NCBI GenBank assembly: GCA_002179805.1
Contig: NAVB01001061.1
Span: 1 to 33,593, forward strand
Length of the DNA stretch: 33,593 bases
Source: Acanthamoeba lenticulata
Lineage: Eukaryota > Discosea > Longamoebia > Acanthamoebidae
Direction of reading: 5' to 3'
Part shown: piece by piece, positions 21,601-30,368 of the stretch
How positions within the stretch are numbered: the stretch's first letter is position 1
Layout: each line of letters begins with the position of its first letter
Translations under genes and position numbers: made by a program
The notes under the pieces: model-generated
Seen by the model: the letters and a program-made list of their open reading frames with translations, nothing else
The model's database searches: none
Told to the model about the DNA's origin: nothing

Positions 21601-24336
21601 TAGGGCTCCAGCTTGGAGCCGGCCTCCCACTTGGAGTGGAAGCCCTCGTTGAGGAGGGACTGGACGTCCTTCTTGTAGGCGGCCACGAGGGGCGCCACGT
21701 CGCCGCCGACGCGGCCGCACGACTGGACAAAGGTGCGGACGGACTCCTTGAGGGAGACGGCGAACGGGTAGACCTGCTTGGCGCTCGAGGCCAGGAGGAT
21801 GATCTGGAGCGGGACGCGGAAGTTGAGGGCCTGCAGGTTGCGGACCTCCTTGAAGAGGGTGATGATCTGCGGGTCAAAGTGGACGTCGAGGTTAAGCTTG
21901 GTGCCCTTGCGGTTGACGTCCAGGAGGCGGCCCGAGATCTGGAAGTTGCGGCTCTCGACTTCCTTGACCCACTCCTCAAAGATGACGCTCGTGTTGAGCT
22001 TGCGCCGGAAGCGCTCGCCGTCGGCCTTGAGCTTCTGGCCCTGGACGTCGACCTCCCAGCCCTTGCCCAGGATGTCCTCCACGCGCTTCATCTCGGCCGC
22101 CAGCTGGCGCTCGATCTGCGTGGCCCAGATGATGGCGCCGGCGACGGGCGGCAGGTCGCGCAGCTGCGCCATGTAGGAGGCCTCCGAGTTGGAGTACTGC
22201 TGCTTGAACTTGTGGTGCAGCACCTTGATGTCGTCCTTGACGCGCTCGATGAGCTGCGCCTGGTAGAGCTGGATGGCCTCGCGCACGCGCGGGCGGAAGA
22301 AGAGGGCGTTGAACTTGCTGAAGACGCGGAACATCTCGCTCGCGTTCTTGGCCGTAGCCAGCCGGTCGCAGAGCTGGTCCGTGATGTGCGTCTCCACGCG
22401 GTCGATGCGGCCCTCGTACTTCTTGACGCCCGCGCGCCAGGCCTCGGCGCCCTCGGGCGAGAGGTCGAGCACGTCGAGCTGGATGACGAGCTGGTAGGCC
22501 TCGTGGATCTCCTTGCTCGGGTTGATCCCGCCCGCGGACCCCGAGGATGCGCCGCCGCCGGTGGGCAGCACGCGGGAGACCACGCCATGGAGCTCCTCGT
22601 GCTGCTGCCGGAACTTGCGGACCTCGTCGAGGCGCTCCTGGAGCTGCCGGTTCTCGGCGTTGATCTTGAGCGGGATCTTCTCCTTGTTGCGCTTCTTGGC
22701 GATCTCGCGGATCGAGTCGCGGAAGGACTCGAACTCGTCCTCCCACACGGCAAACACTTGCTTGCAGTCGCCCGTGAGCCGCTCAAAGTCGGCGTAGCTC
22801 ATGTGCATGAGCCGCTTGGTCCGCAGGATGCTCAGCACCTTGCTGCACAGGTCCCGCGAGATGGCCTCCACCAGTTGCAGGTACCGGTTGATCGGGTAGT
22901 ACGCGTTCTTCGTCCGCTTCAGGTGCGTGAAGATGGCCTTGACCGCGTCCGAGATCTTGTTGACCTCGGCCGCCGTCAGCAGGTCGTCGATGGGGAAGTC
23001 CTTCATGATGGGCTTGTACTGCGCCACCACCTCCTTGGCCTTCTTCAGCCCGATCGTGTCCGTGTCGAACGCCGCCGTCGCGTGGAAGCGCTTGGCCTGC
23101 TTCAACGCGTTCAGCGTGCACTCTGCATATGTGTGTGTGTGCAGCGTGCAAATGAGCCCATGAACGTCAATTCAAGTGGAGAAGGCGGCGGAGCTCCGTA
23201 CGAGCTTCGGGCGTCTCGAGTTGGTCGGTGATGCTCTGGAGGACGCCCTCAAGTTCGATCCAGAACTTGATCTCCTGCAGCGTTTCGCTGAGGGCGGGCA
23301 TCGTCTCAATTCTGCGATTGTGCGATTGGACGGCGGTAAGAGACCTTTTGTGTCCTCGAACACATCCATGCCGCTGCACAAGAGGCAGAGAGTCGTGTAG
23401 TGGAGTGGAGATGGTGTACCGCTCGTGCTTGGTCACCTTCTGGATGTTGCGAATCCACACGTTCACCATAGCCTGGAGCGAGTTGAGGAAGTGGGTCTCC
23501 GTTGCATGTTCGCCCAGGTCCTCGACCCGGAGCGTACGGCCAGCATCCTGAAGATGCAATCGATCACCAAGGTGTTTAGGAAAAGGCGCGGCAGGCAGAA
23601 GTGGAAAAAAGGGCGAGGAGGAGGGGGCGCACCTTCTTCGCGGCCTGTACAATGTCGGGGTGGAAGGACAGCTTGACCTGTTCAATCTGTACATTCTGCT
23701 TGCAGTTGTAGAGCGTGAGCTCGAGCTCAGCCATCTTCTTCTCGACGATGCCCTTCGGGTCCTTGTCACTCTTCTTGCTCGCCTTCATGAACGACCGGAA
23801 GAAGGGGTTGAGCGAATGGTGCAAAAACGCGTGCAGCGAATCGAAGGGCGAGCCATTCAGTTTGATCACTTGAAGTTGACCGATGAAGTCTTTGCCACCG
23901 TCGAACACAGCATCCGGCTGGGTTTTGATGATGGCCACGCTGGTCGACTTCTCGTTCACAAAAGAAACCTCCAACTCGATCGAAATGGTCGGCTTTGTCT
24001 CTGTGTGAGGCGACAAACCCATCAATGTGAGCCCCAACGAGAAAATTACTCAGAAATTGGGTGCCGATTTGAAGGTGTACCAGCAGTGCTCTCTGCGGCT
24101 TCTTGTGCCTCGTCATCTTCGCTTGGTGTGGCGAGATTGATGAAAAGGACAGGATTCTTGGGATCGCTGGCAAACTTCTTAAGCTTGTAGGTGGCATCGG
24201 GGGAACGGAGCGCCGATGTGATGTCATCTTGCGAGGCCCCCAGCAGAAAAGGGCACACGCCAGCGATGAAATTCTCCACCGCAGTCACGTCTTCCATGCC
24301 CACAGTGACCGCACCACTGTCCGCAGGCGTCTCCAT
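9697..24336 (-). CDS. DYNC1H1: Cytoplasmic dynein 1 heavy chain
   Basis: Six exons (24336-24081, 24000-23633, 23547-23420, 23311-23202, 23122-16896, 16578-9697) give about 4656 aa, close to human DYNC1H1 at 4646. The tail runs to about residue 1280, then linker, then six AAA modules. P-loops are GPAGTGKT (AAA1, about 1890), GPSGSGKT (AAA2, about 2180), GPPGSGKT (AAA3, about 2558) and GVSGGGKT (AAA4, about 2901). Walker B is intact in AAA1 (CFDEFNR), AAA3 (VIFCDE) and AAA4 (FIFDESN), while AAA2 has IIFDGD, as expected for a nucleotide-holding site. The antiparallel stalk and microtubule-binding tip span about 3160-3520. The protein ends normally without truncation. It is the cytoplasmic, not axonemal, class, judged by the tail (KRFHATAAFDTDT, WIRNIQKVTK). 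It moves cargo toward microtubule minus ends. Four introns crowd the first 1 kb; the rest is two giant exons. A Ser/Gly/Ala-rich insert lies in the tail near residues 890-940. Confidence 0.98.
16579..16895 (-). other. Long internal dynein intron (317 bp) with structured core
   Basis: This is the only intron in the last 13 kb of the dynein gene, between AAA2 and AAA3. The donor is GTGCGC and the acceptor is GCGCAG before GACGAATTC; both flanks stay in phase. It contains an AT-rich segment (16603-16671) near its 3' end on minus and a nested inverted repeat at 16757-16837. It is about three times the usual intron length in this window. Confidence 0.85.
16757..16837. repeat. Nested inverted repeat inside dynein intron
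   Basis: The outer arms GCCCGGG (16757-16763) and CCCGGGC (16831-16837) enclose CTCTGC (16777-16782) pairing with GCAGAG (16814-16819), and the 10-bp arms GCCAACCCGC (16788-16797) and GCGGGTTGGC (16804-16813) around a 6-nt loop. The result is a 16-bp hairpin with one 5-nt bulge, inside an outer 7-bp stem. It could fold on either strand. No tRNA arms fit. Confidence 0.7.
23131..23140. repeat. Short (GT)5 tract in dynein intron 4
   Basis: A GTGTGTGTGT run sits within the 79-bp intron 23123-23201. It is a small simple repeat close to the acceptor on the minus strand, where it reads as CA repeats upstream of TATGCAG. No function is evident. Confidence 0.7.
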
Positions 24337-24552
24337 CGTTGCACGAAGAGGGAGACCCGAGGAGGTTTGTGATGCCGTGATGCGAGCGCGTGAAGTGGTT
24401 TGGCTCGCTTCGTGAGTCGACGAAGCAAGTGGGTCGACACCAAACCGGGAAAAAAGCGGACAAGCTCAGATGGCGGCCGCGACAACCCCCCGGACACAGC
24501 AGCAGTTCAAAAGACAACGCGGGTTGTGGCCTCAACCTGCTCCGCGCCCAGG
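24337..24552. promoter_or_regulatory. Divergent promoter between dynein heavy chain and Ras-family gene
   Basis: This 216-bp gap lies between two start codons on opposite strands (dynein ATG at 24336 minus, Ras ATG at 24553 plus), so it probably works as a bidirectional promoter. It has no clear TATA box. It contains GATGGCGGCC near 24470, a motif resembling YY1-like or translation-start elements in other eukaryotes (resemblance only), and a nested palindrome at 24398-24447. Confidence 0.6.
24398..24447. repeat. Nested palindrome in the divergent promoter
   Basis: The outer arms are GGTTTGG (24398-24404) and CCAAACC (24441-24447). The inner arms are GCTTCGT (24408-24414) and ACGAAGC (24421-24427) around GAGTCG. 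Two GTCGAC hexamers also fall in the block. The symmetry fits a dimeric transcription-factor site shared by both genes, but this is inference. Confidence 0.55.
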
Positions 24553-25744
24553 ATGGATAGTCGCGGGACCAACAGTGACTACCGCATCGTGGTGGTCGGA
24601 CCGGGCGGAGTGGGGTGCGTACTTCGGAGCTAAAAACGAAGCGAAAAGAAAAACGATCTCTCCCCCTCGGCAAAGAGAGAAGAGGTTCTATGTCCCCCTT
24701 TTCCTGACACACGTCGTATGCGCACCGCGGAGGGGTGCAGGAAGTCTGCCATGACGGTGCGCTTCATTCAGGGCAACTTCGTCGAGAAGGTACGACGTCT
24801 CGTGCCCCGCGCGACCCGCAAAAAGGCGTGTGGCTCAACGGCGGAGCGTGCTCGCGACAGTACGACCCGACGATCGAGGACAGCTATCGCAAGGGCGTCG
24901 AGGTGGACGGAAGCGCCTGCACCCTCGACATCATGGACACAGCTGGGCAGGTTCTCTTCTTTCTCCTCTCCCTCTCTCCTCCTTCTGCCTCTCACTCGCG
25001 GGGGCTCTGCTTGGGGCCTGACCCGATTCCATCCCCGTCATCTTCATCATCATCGGTGCCGTGATGATCTCGCACAAAACAGGAAGAGTTCAGCGCGTAC
25101 GCGATCCCTCTTCCACGACCTACACCCGAAATGCACGCGCTCACATTGGGACTCTGCTCTTCTTCTATCTTCTTTGGTCCAGACTGCGAGATCAGTACAT
25201 GAAGACCGGGCAGGGGTTCCTGCTGGCCTACAGCGTGACGTCGACAGAAAGTTTTGAAGCCGCCACATCGCTGCGGACACACATCATGCGCATCAAGGAG
25301 GACGTGCCGGATGTGCGTCTGCCGCTTCTCTCGCGTTCGTCGCGTTGCCATCGCTGATCTTAGGGAGAGGGCTTGATGTGCTGGAGCAGATACCGGTCGT
25401 GCTGGCGGGCAACAAGATCGATCTCGAGGAGGAGCGCGAGGTGAGCACGGAGGAAGGCCAAAAACTGGCGAGGAAGTACAGCCTGTCGTTCTTCGAGACC
25501 AGCGCCAAGACCAACCACAACATCACGGAAGTCTTCTACTGTCTTGGTAGCCTCCCTCCTCCTCTTCTCGTCCTTTCGCTTTCCTCTTCGTTCTCTGTTT
25601 ATTTCGGCCTTCCCTCCCCCCCCTCTCTCCTCACACGCACGGGGCGCAGTGAGGGAGATCATGCAGTGGCGAGGGCGGCACACGCGAAGATCGACCGTCG
25701 TGGAGACGGTCAAGAAAAAGAAGAAGGGCTGCCTGCTCATGTGA
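24553..25744 (+). CDS. Ras/Rap-family small GTPase with farnesylation motif
   Basis: Seven exons (24553-24614, 24741-24789, 24861-24950, 25083-25096, 25183-25312, 25390-25546, 25650-25744) give 198 aa. G-motifs are complete: P-loop GPGGVGKS (16-23), switch [22 protein letters not shown] in switch II, GNKID for guanine binding and ETSAK. The end is [10 protein letters not shown], a CAAX box whose Met predicts farnesylation, with a polybasic stretch for plasma-membrane targeting. The effector loop and FIQGNFVEK resemble Rap, but the residue equivalent to Ras Gln61 is Gln (Rap usually has Thr), so it is Ras-like with Rap-like features. A Pro occupies the position equivalent to Ras Ala11, next to the Gly12/Gly13 pair; this is unusual. 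It is likely a membrane signalling switch; upstream exchange factors and effectors are not known from here. It is divergently transcribed from dynein. Confidence 0.95.
25083..25096 (+). other. 14-nt microexon of the Ras-family gene (switch II)
   Basis: GAAGAGTTCAGCGC lies between an acceptor AACAG and a donor GTACGC, flanked by introns of 132 and 86 bp. It encodes EEFS plus two bases of the next codon. Leaving it out would remove part of switch II and shift the frame, so accurate splicing is needed for a functional GTPase. Confidence 0.85.
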
Positions 25745-25967
25745 TCATCACCTGCTGGTGCAAATCCCACGGGCGCACACACGAAGACATGTACACCTAT
25801 TGACGACTTCGACGATGAAGAGCCAGGAGGGCGAGTTTGAGAGAAAGGGGAGGGGCAGCTGAGAATAGACGACACTGCTCTGCGGAGGCATCACGATGAC
25901 GCTCTATTTTCATTTGTTTATTTATTTGTTATTGATTTATTAATAATTCATTAAATATTTTTTAATG
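25745..25967. terminator. Convergent 3' region of the Ras-family and methyltransferase genes
   Basis: This 223-bp gap separates two converging genes. Its last 60 bp (25905-25967) are very AT-rich. On minus, AATAAA signals occur (for example 25936-25941), about 27-32 nt past the methyltransferase stop. A short AT hairpin, CATTAAA (25949-25955) and TTTAATG (25961-25967), abuts that stop codon. No canonical AATAAA was seen on plus for the Ras gene. Confidence 0.6.
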
Positions 25968-27091
25968 TTACTGGTGCGGGCTGCCAGGCTGGGCATTAAA
26001 CTCTCGGTGTGTGATGGCCACGTTGGCGCCCTTGTCCCGGAGGTGGTGGATTTCGAAGCCCGCCTTCTCCATTTTCTCGAAGAAGGTGGGCGTGCTCTTC
26101 AGCCGTCGCGCTACGTTCAACAGGAAAACGGGATAGCGGTACTCGGCGCCCTCCAACTGCAAGCCCTGAGGTGCCACCTCCGGCGCCTCGTTCAGGGCGG
26201 CGAGCTTGGTCTCGTGGGCGTGGCGGAAGAGCTGCACGAGCGTGTGGACCAGGTTGTCGTATTGCTCGGCGTACAACAGGATGTCCGACGCCACCACGAC
26301 ATCCACATCATGTCCTGCCCATTCATCCACATCATGAGGCGACACATCCTTGCCACGCGAAGAGCAGCTTGTTGGGGGAACGCACGAGAATCGCCCAAAG
26401 CGGCAAAGTGGGCTTGGAGGAGAGCGAACGGGAACGGCGTGCCCCAGGTGTGGGGAATGTGGTGATGCGCCACGCCGTTGAGGCCGCAGTTGTGCGCGAT
26501 GTTTTCCTCGATCGTCGGGTCGTCGTAGTCGCTGCTTACCACACGCCACCCCTTGCGCCGCAGGTAGATGCTCAGGATCCCTGCTCCCGTGCCCGCGTAC
26601 GCGTCAAGCTGGTGGCCATGATAAGCCTGCAGAGTGAGGTGTTGAGAAGAAGGCGCCGCACCTGTTCCCGAACCGAGTTCTAGGAGGCGAGGCGAAGTGC
26701 CGGGAGGTGGACCGGAAGCCAGCAGTGTGGCCAACCGACCACCGTTGGGCCACACATAAGCAGCGTTCGTGGCGCTGTACCCGAGCTCTCGCACTTGCAG
26801 GTTCTGCCCGTTGAGGAATTAAAATAACAAGATTAATTACAAATAAAAATCCATCTCACTTCGCTTCAAACTTTCAGCAAAACATGTCGCTAATGCACTA
26901 CACAATCTCGACGTCCAAATCGGTACCTCATCTGCAAAAAGGAATGATTTCTGCTGTCCGAGACGAGCTTCCTCCTCTACCTCCGTGGCAGTGAGAAGGT
27001 CGTCATCATTGTCGCTGTCTCCGTCTAGAGCAAAGAGGTTGCCACCGAGGACGATTGGTGGATCAAAATCTTCTCGCGTGTCCGTGGCCAT
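25968..27091 (-). CDS. Family-16 (METTL21/23-like) SAM-dependent protein methyltransferase
   Basis: Four exons (27091-26927, 26803-26662, 26580-26386, 26314-25968) close in phase and give about 282 aa. Motif I is LELGSGTG (about 96-103). The acidic motif is SSDYDD, followed by IEENIAHNCGLNGV. IPHTWG and ASDILLY (about 176-182) provide the D-x-x-Y post-motif used by seven-beta-strand lysine methyltransferases of this family. The Trp-Pro of YVWPNGGRLA is also typical. Relatives methylate lysines of chaperones (Hsp70, VCP) and translation factors (eEF1A, eEF2) in the cytosol; the substrate here is unknown. An upstream in-frame ATG at 27124 could add 11 residues. The third intron (26315-26385, 71 bp) is placed by phase and homology, because neighbouring choices break the frame. 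The gene follows prefoldin 5 by only 76 bp. Confidence 0.87.
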
Positions 27092-27167
27092 GAGTTTTTC
27101 TTCGCGCCCAACCCGAGCCAGCATTTTGGGGTCCGAAGGCAAGACGACAAGGGGGCAAGGAACTGCT
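27092..27167. other. Very short gap between prefoldin 5 and methyltransferase genes
   Basis: This gap of 76 bp or less (43 bp if the 27124 ATG is used) must hold a prefoldin 3' end and a promoter. The prefoldin stop reads CAGTAAAG, so a weak AGTAAA-type signal overlaps the stop codon. Nothing else was recognised. Confidence 0.5.
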
Positions 27168-27933
27168 TTACTGAGCACCAGCAGCCATCTTTTCCTGCAT
27201 CACACCAATGATCGCTTCGAGGTTCTTGCGCTTGGTGAGGAGCGCCTGCTGCAGTTTCTCGGCGTTCTCTTGCACAAGCCCGAGCTTCCGGTCGACGTAC
27301 TCCTGCGCCTGCTGCGGGGTCTGCAGGGGGACATACGTGCGTAAGCAACAACGCGAGGACTGCTGGAAAAGCATGCAGCATGCATCGTAAAGGCGCCAGG
27401 TTAGTACCCGCTCGATGTAGTAGCCCGTGCCAATGTCAATCATGACGGACTCGACGTTAGTGAGCTTGCCCTTCACATAAAGCTGTACAAGCGCCCAAAT
27501 ACCACGCGATCAGCTCACCAACCAACATGAACACTGCTCCAGGAAGTGGCGTACCGAGCTGGTAAGGGGTGCGAGCACTTCTCGTCCTGTACGCCCAACC
27601 AAAGCGGTGTCAGGAAGGCAGTTGCATGCAAGGGGGAGGGGCTGCGGTCACAGTGCCGGTGGCAGAACCTACGAACCATTGGTTTCAGGAGTAAGGGTGG
27701 CCAGAGACTCCTTGGAATCAAGGAATCGTTGTCCGGCCGTCTTAAGCTTTTGCATCGAAGCGGCAAGCGTTTGAGCTTCCTGCATTGGGCCGAATTGATG
27801 GTGAGGAGAGAGATTGGTACGCATTGCGAGAAAAAGCTTGCACCTCTTCAAGCTGCTGCTTAAGCGTGGAAAGCTGCTCCAGGGAGAGGCTTGTGATGGG
27901 AATTGGCTGGCCCTGTCCTCCTGGTGCGGCCAT
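27168..27933 (-). CDS. PFDN5: Prefoldin subunit 5 (alpha-type)
   Basis: Five exons (27933-27844, 27779-27677, 27586-27555, 27482-27408, 27320-27168) give 150 aa; human PFDN5 has 154. The start MAAPGGQGQPIPITSLSLEQ leads into the first coiled coil. The conserved hairpin [30 protein letters not shown] is spread over exons 3 and 4. A second coiled coil (AQEYVDRKLGLVQENAEKLQ) closes the molecule. Alpha-type prefoldins form the core of the hexameric jellyfish-shaped cytosolic chaperone, which hands unfolded actin and tubulin to the CCT chaperonin. The start is the first ATG after the upstream SET gene, 63 bp past that gene's stop codon. A further in-frame upstream extension exists but lacks conservation. 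Identity is firm and no abnormality is seen. Confidence 0.96.
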
Positions 27934-27996
27934 GTTGATTGATCTAATCTGGTTGAAAATGCGAAAGGAAAATGCAGCCAAGAAAAATACGCTTCT
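27934..27996. other. 63-bp gap between SET gene and prefoldin 5
   Basis: This is the shortest well-defined gap in the window. It must contain the SET-gene cleavage site and the prefoldin promoter. An AATAAA hexamer overlaps the SET-gene stop codon. Confidence 0.55.
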
Positions 27997-28001
27997 TTAT
28001 T
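27996..28001 (-). terminator. AATAAA overlapping the SET-gene stop codon
   Basis: The minus strand reads GAGCAATAAAG, so the poly(A) hexamer AATAAA shares the TAA stop (27999-27997). Given the 63-bp gap, this is the likely polyadenylation signal. Confidence 0.55.
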
Positions 28002-30191
28002 GCTCCTCGGCCGCGGGCTGTTGGTCAGGCTGGTTGTCCACCCCTGGTGGAGTGTCAGTTGAGGGCGTAAGTGCAGCGGGTACGGATATCAAGCTGGTGT
28101 ATTCCCAGGTGATCCCGTGCTCGAGCACGTAATTGGTCATGCGCTCAAAGCCCGCCCGAAGGTTGAGAATGGCGCGCTTCTCTTCGTGCAACAGCAGGCG
28201 CACCAGGCGCGCAGTGAGCGGAGCCGTAAAGTCTTCGATGAACGACTCATCTTCATCGGCGGTCGTCTTGTAGGAGCTCAGCCAGTGGTCGCAGCAGCGC
28301 ACGAAGAGTTGGTACATCGCCACTTCGTTCTCTGCATCCACCAAGAGGTCACCTTCCGGTGCGGGATGCTCCTGGTTGCACGAGCTGCTCGCCGCGAAGT
28401 CACCTGCCCCATTGTCGTGCGCTGGTGGTGGCGATGGCGCATCGTCTTCTTCTTCAACTTTTTGAGTATCGTAGGTCTCCGGCGGGTACTGGTCGACGAC
28501 TGGCAATCCAAGGGCGGTGCACAGCTGACTCGGGGACAGAAGATATACGCGAAACATATTGCACACGCTTGATGGAAGCACGCCTTCGCGAATGAGGACC
28601 TTGTCCCTGTGCGCGCCCGGGAAAAAGAAATGTGTGTAAGTCATGCTGTCGTGCTTCCGAACTCGTCGGACCGTACACTACGTTGATGTGTCGTTCGGCG
28701 AGAAGCTGCTGCACGTGGCGCTCGTGAGTAGGGCCCAAATGGTGCGTGACGAAGTCAGGGATGGGCAAGTAGAACTCGTTTTGCGGGTTGTTCCTGTATA
28801 CAAAGCCGTAGTCTTCCAGATAGTTGCCGTTCAGCTTGTTGCCGTAGTGCGTAAAGACCTGATGTTCACCACCATCCCCTCCCCAAATGTCAGAGTAGCG
28901 CCCCGCAGGGATGGCGAAAGAAGAAATAGGACCTGCTGGCCAAGCGCGTAGGACGTCTTGGAGATTACTTTGAACATCTGGGCCTCGGCATCATAGAAGT
29001 AGTGCGCTACCGCTTCTCCACCTTTCTCCGTATGGTGGTTGAGCATGTCTGCTTCCCCAATTGAATTGGCGTCACTACCTTGCGGTAATATATAGTTTTT
29101 AGGGCGGAAGCAAACCGGCAAGAGGCACGATGGCCGGCATGGTGTCTTGGCTGTCCAGCCAGTACCCGCGACTCCAGATCTGGATTGACAAGGGACAACA
29201 CACCATAGTAACGCAGTTTTAAAAGTTTTGGAAGCTTCAAACGACGAGAAGATAACGGGGATGGCCAAATACGCAACTGTAGCAAAGGCCCACATCAGTT
29301 CATCAAATGTGTGCACTGCAGGGGAGAACATGTGCGGATACTCCTGCACAGCTCAAGGCAAGTCAGTTCGCCTCGCGCCCTTTCTCGAACTGAGAATGAG
29401 AACGACGAACGTGAAAGAGGGGCACGAGGTAGCCAAAGTAGAGGCGCAACACCGACATGCGCATGTTTCGACTATGAGACAGGATGTTGGTATGTGACTC
29501 CTCTAACAGCGCCAGGTCCTCACTGCGGGATTGGTAAGGTGAGTCATTGTGCCCATGCTGCACCGAAGAGAAGGCGCTCACCCACCTGTTCCAGAATATG
29601 GGCAAGTTGTAGCTACTGGGCAGGAGCCGTGGAGGAGTGAGTTAAGGCAGAGCAACCGCCCACGTTGCGCATCACCACCACACAAAAGGAGGAAGGAGAG
29701 AGGAGAGGGCAGGAAAGGAGGATATGAAAAAAGGGCGCCCAGAAAGAAGTCGGCAGGTGCTTCTCGTAGAGGAGCAACAGCGCAAGGGACACCATCGGGT
29801 CGGTGAAGATGGTGCCCTCCAGTTCAGGAAGCACTTCCCTGACTAGTTTCGACTCTGTGCTTGTGGACACGGACAGAATAAGGCGCCGTGGCACTGCTAC
29901 AAGCACGTCCTCTGGCTGCCGAACAAAGTGAGGTTAACCGGACACCGTAGTTGCAAGCTACCGACAAAGACGGGAAGGTTGCGAAGAGTTCCATACGTGT
30001 ATAGTGACCGTGGCCCGAGTTCCTCGCCCAGTGAGGGGAAAGTACGCCAAGCGAACCTTGGCTTGCGAAGGCCGCTCCACGTCCAGCCCATTGGCAGCAA
30101 GCCAGGCATAGAATGCCTTTATTGCCGCACCCCTTTCGTCCTCCCCATCGTCGTAAGAGAGGCGAGGGTACGCGTCTTCACACCGGCGCAT
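27997..30191 (-). CDS. SET-domain protein methyltransferase of the Rubisco-LSMT/SETD3/SETD6 class
   Basis: Nine exons (30191-29997, 29915-29726, 29628-29586, 29522-29411, 29343-29278, 29179-29116, 29048-28933, 28858-28677, 28606-27997) give about 525 aa. The split SET domain begins near residue 20 (FYAWLAANG), with GRGTRAT then EDVLVAVPRRLIL, FWAPFFRLLPSSYNLPIFW, a long iSET insert, VPLADMLNHH (AdoMet site), and THYGNKLNGNYLEDYGFVY with the catalytic-region Tyr residues. A C-terminal LSMT-type substrate-binding domain follows (YLLSPSQLC, WLSSYKTTADEDESF). Members methylate lysine or histidine of non-histone proteins: SETD3 modifies actin His73, LSMT modifies Rubisco or aldolase. DMLNH is closer to LSMT/SETD6 than to SETD3 DMCNH, so the substrate is open. 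Its second intron is of the AT-AC type. The low-complexity acidic stretch near 28400-28460 is not conserved. Confidence 0.88.
29629..29725 (-). other. U12-type AT-AC intron in the SET gene
   Basis: This 97-bp intron begins ATATCCTCC and ends CTCCAC on the minus strand. A GCCTTAACT branch-site match lies 13 nt before its end. There is no GT donor near the exon edge that keeps the frame. The AT-AC splice joins FWAPFF to RLLPSSYNLP exactly as in homologues, without insertion or gap. Confidence 0.85.
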
Positions 30192-30368
30192 CTTTCTTGT
30201 TGCGCCACACCCGCACGCGAGTCCTCTTGCTCAATCCCGGTTAAATCCGCCAGTGTGTTTCATAATTTTCTTGCGGCCAACTTTGGAAAGAAAGAAAAAA
30301 CAGAAACAGGAAAAGATTTATTTTATGGCAGAGACAAGGAGAAAGATGGGGAGCAACACCACAACGAT
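30192..30368. other. Gap between AP-3 mu 3' end and SET gene
   Basis: This is a 177-bp tandem intergenic region. An AT-rich A/T tract lies at 30290-30325 and carries the AP-3 mu poly(A) signal. The remaining part upstream of the SET ATG shows no recognisable promoter element. Confidence 0.55.
30317..30322 (-). terminator. Poly(A) signal AATAAA of the AP-3 mu gene
   Basis: The minus strand reads CATAAAATAAATC about 50 nt after the AP-3 mu stop codon at 30369, a normal spacing for a cleavage and polyadenylation signal. Confidence 0.65.

Noticed and set aside
25949..25967. AT hairpin at the methyltransferase stop as a bacterial-type terminator
   Set aside because: The gene is eukaryotic; a weak AT-only hairpin in an AT-rich 3' region is expected by chance.
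27092..27124. Upstream ATG at 27124 as the methyltransferase start
   Set aside because: It is in frame and possible, but leaves only 43 bp after the prefoldin stop and adds no conserved residues. The ATG at 27091 is preferred without firm proof.
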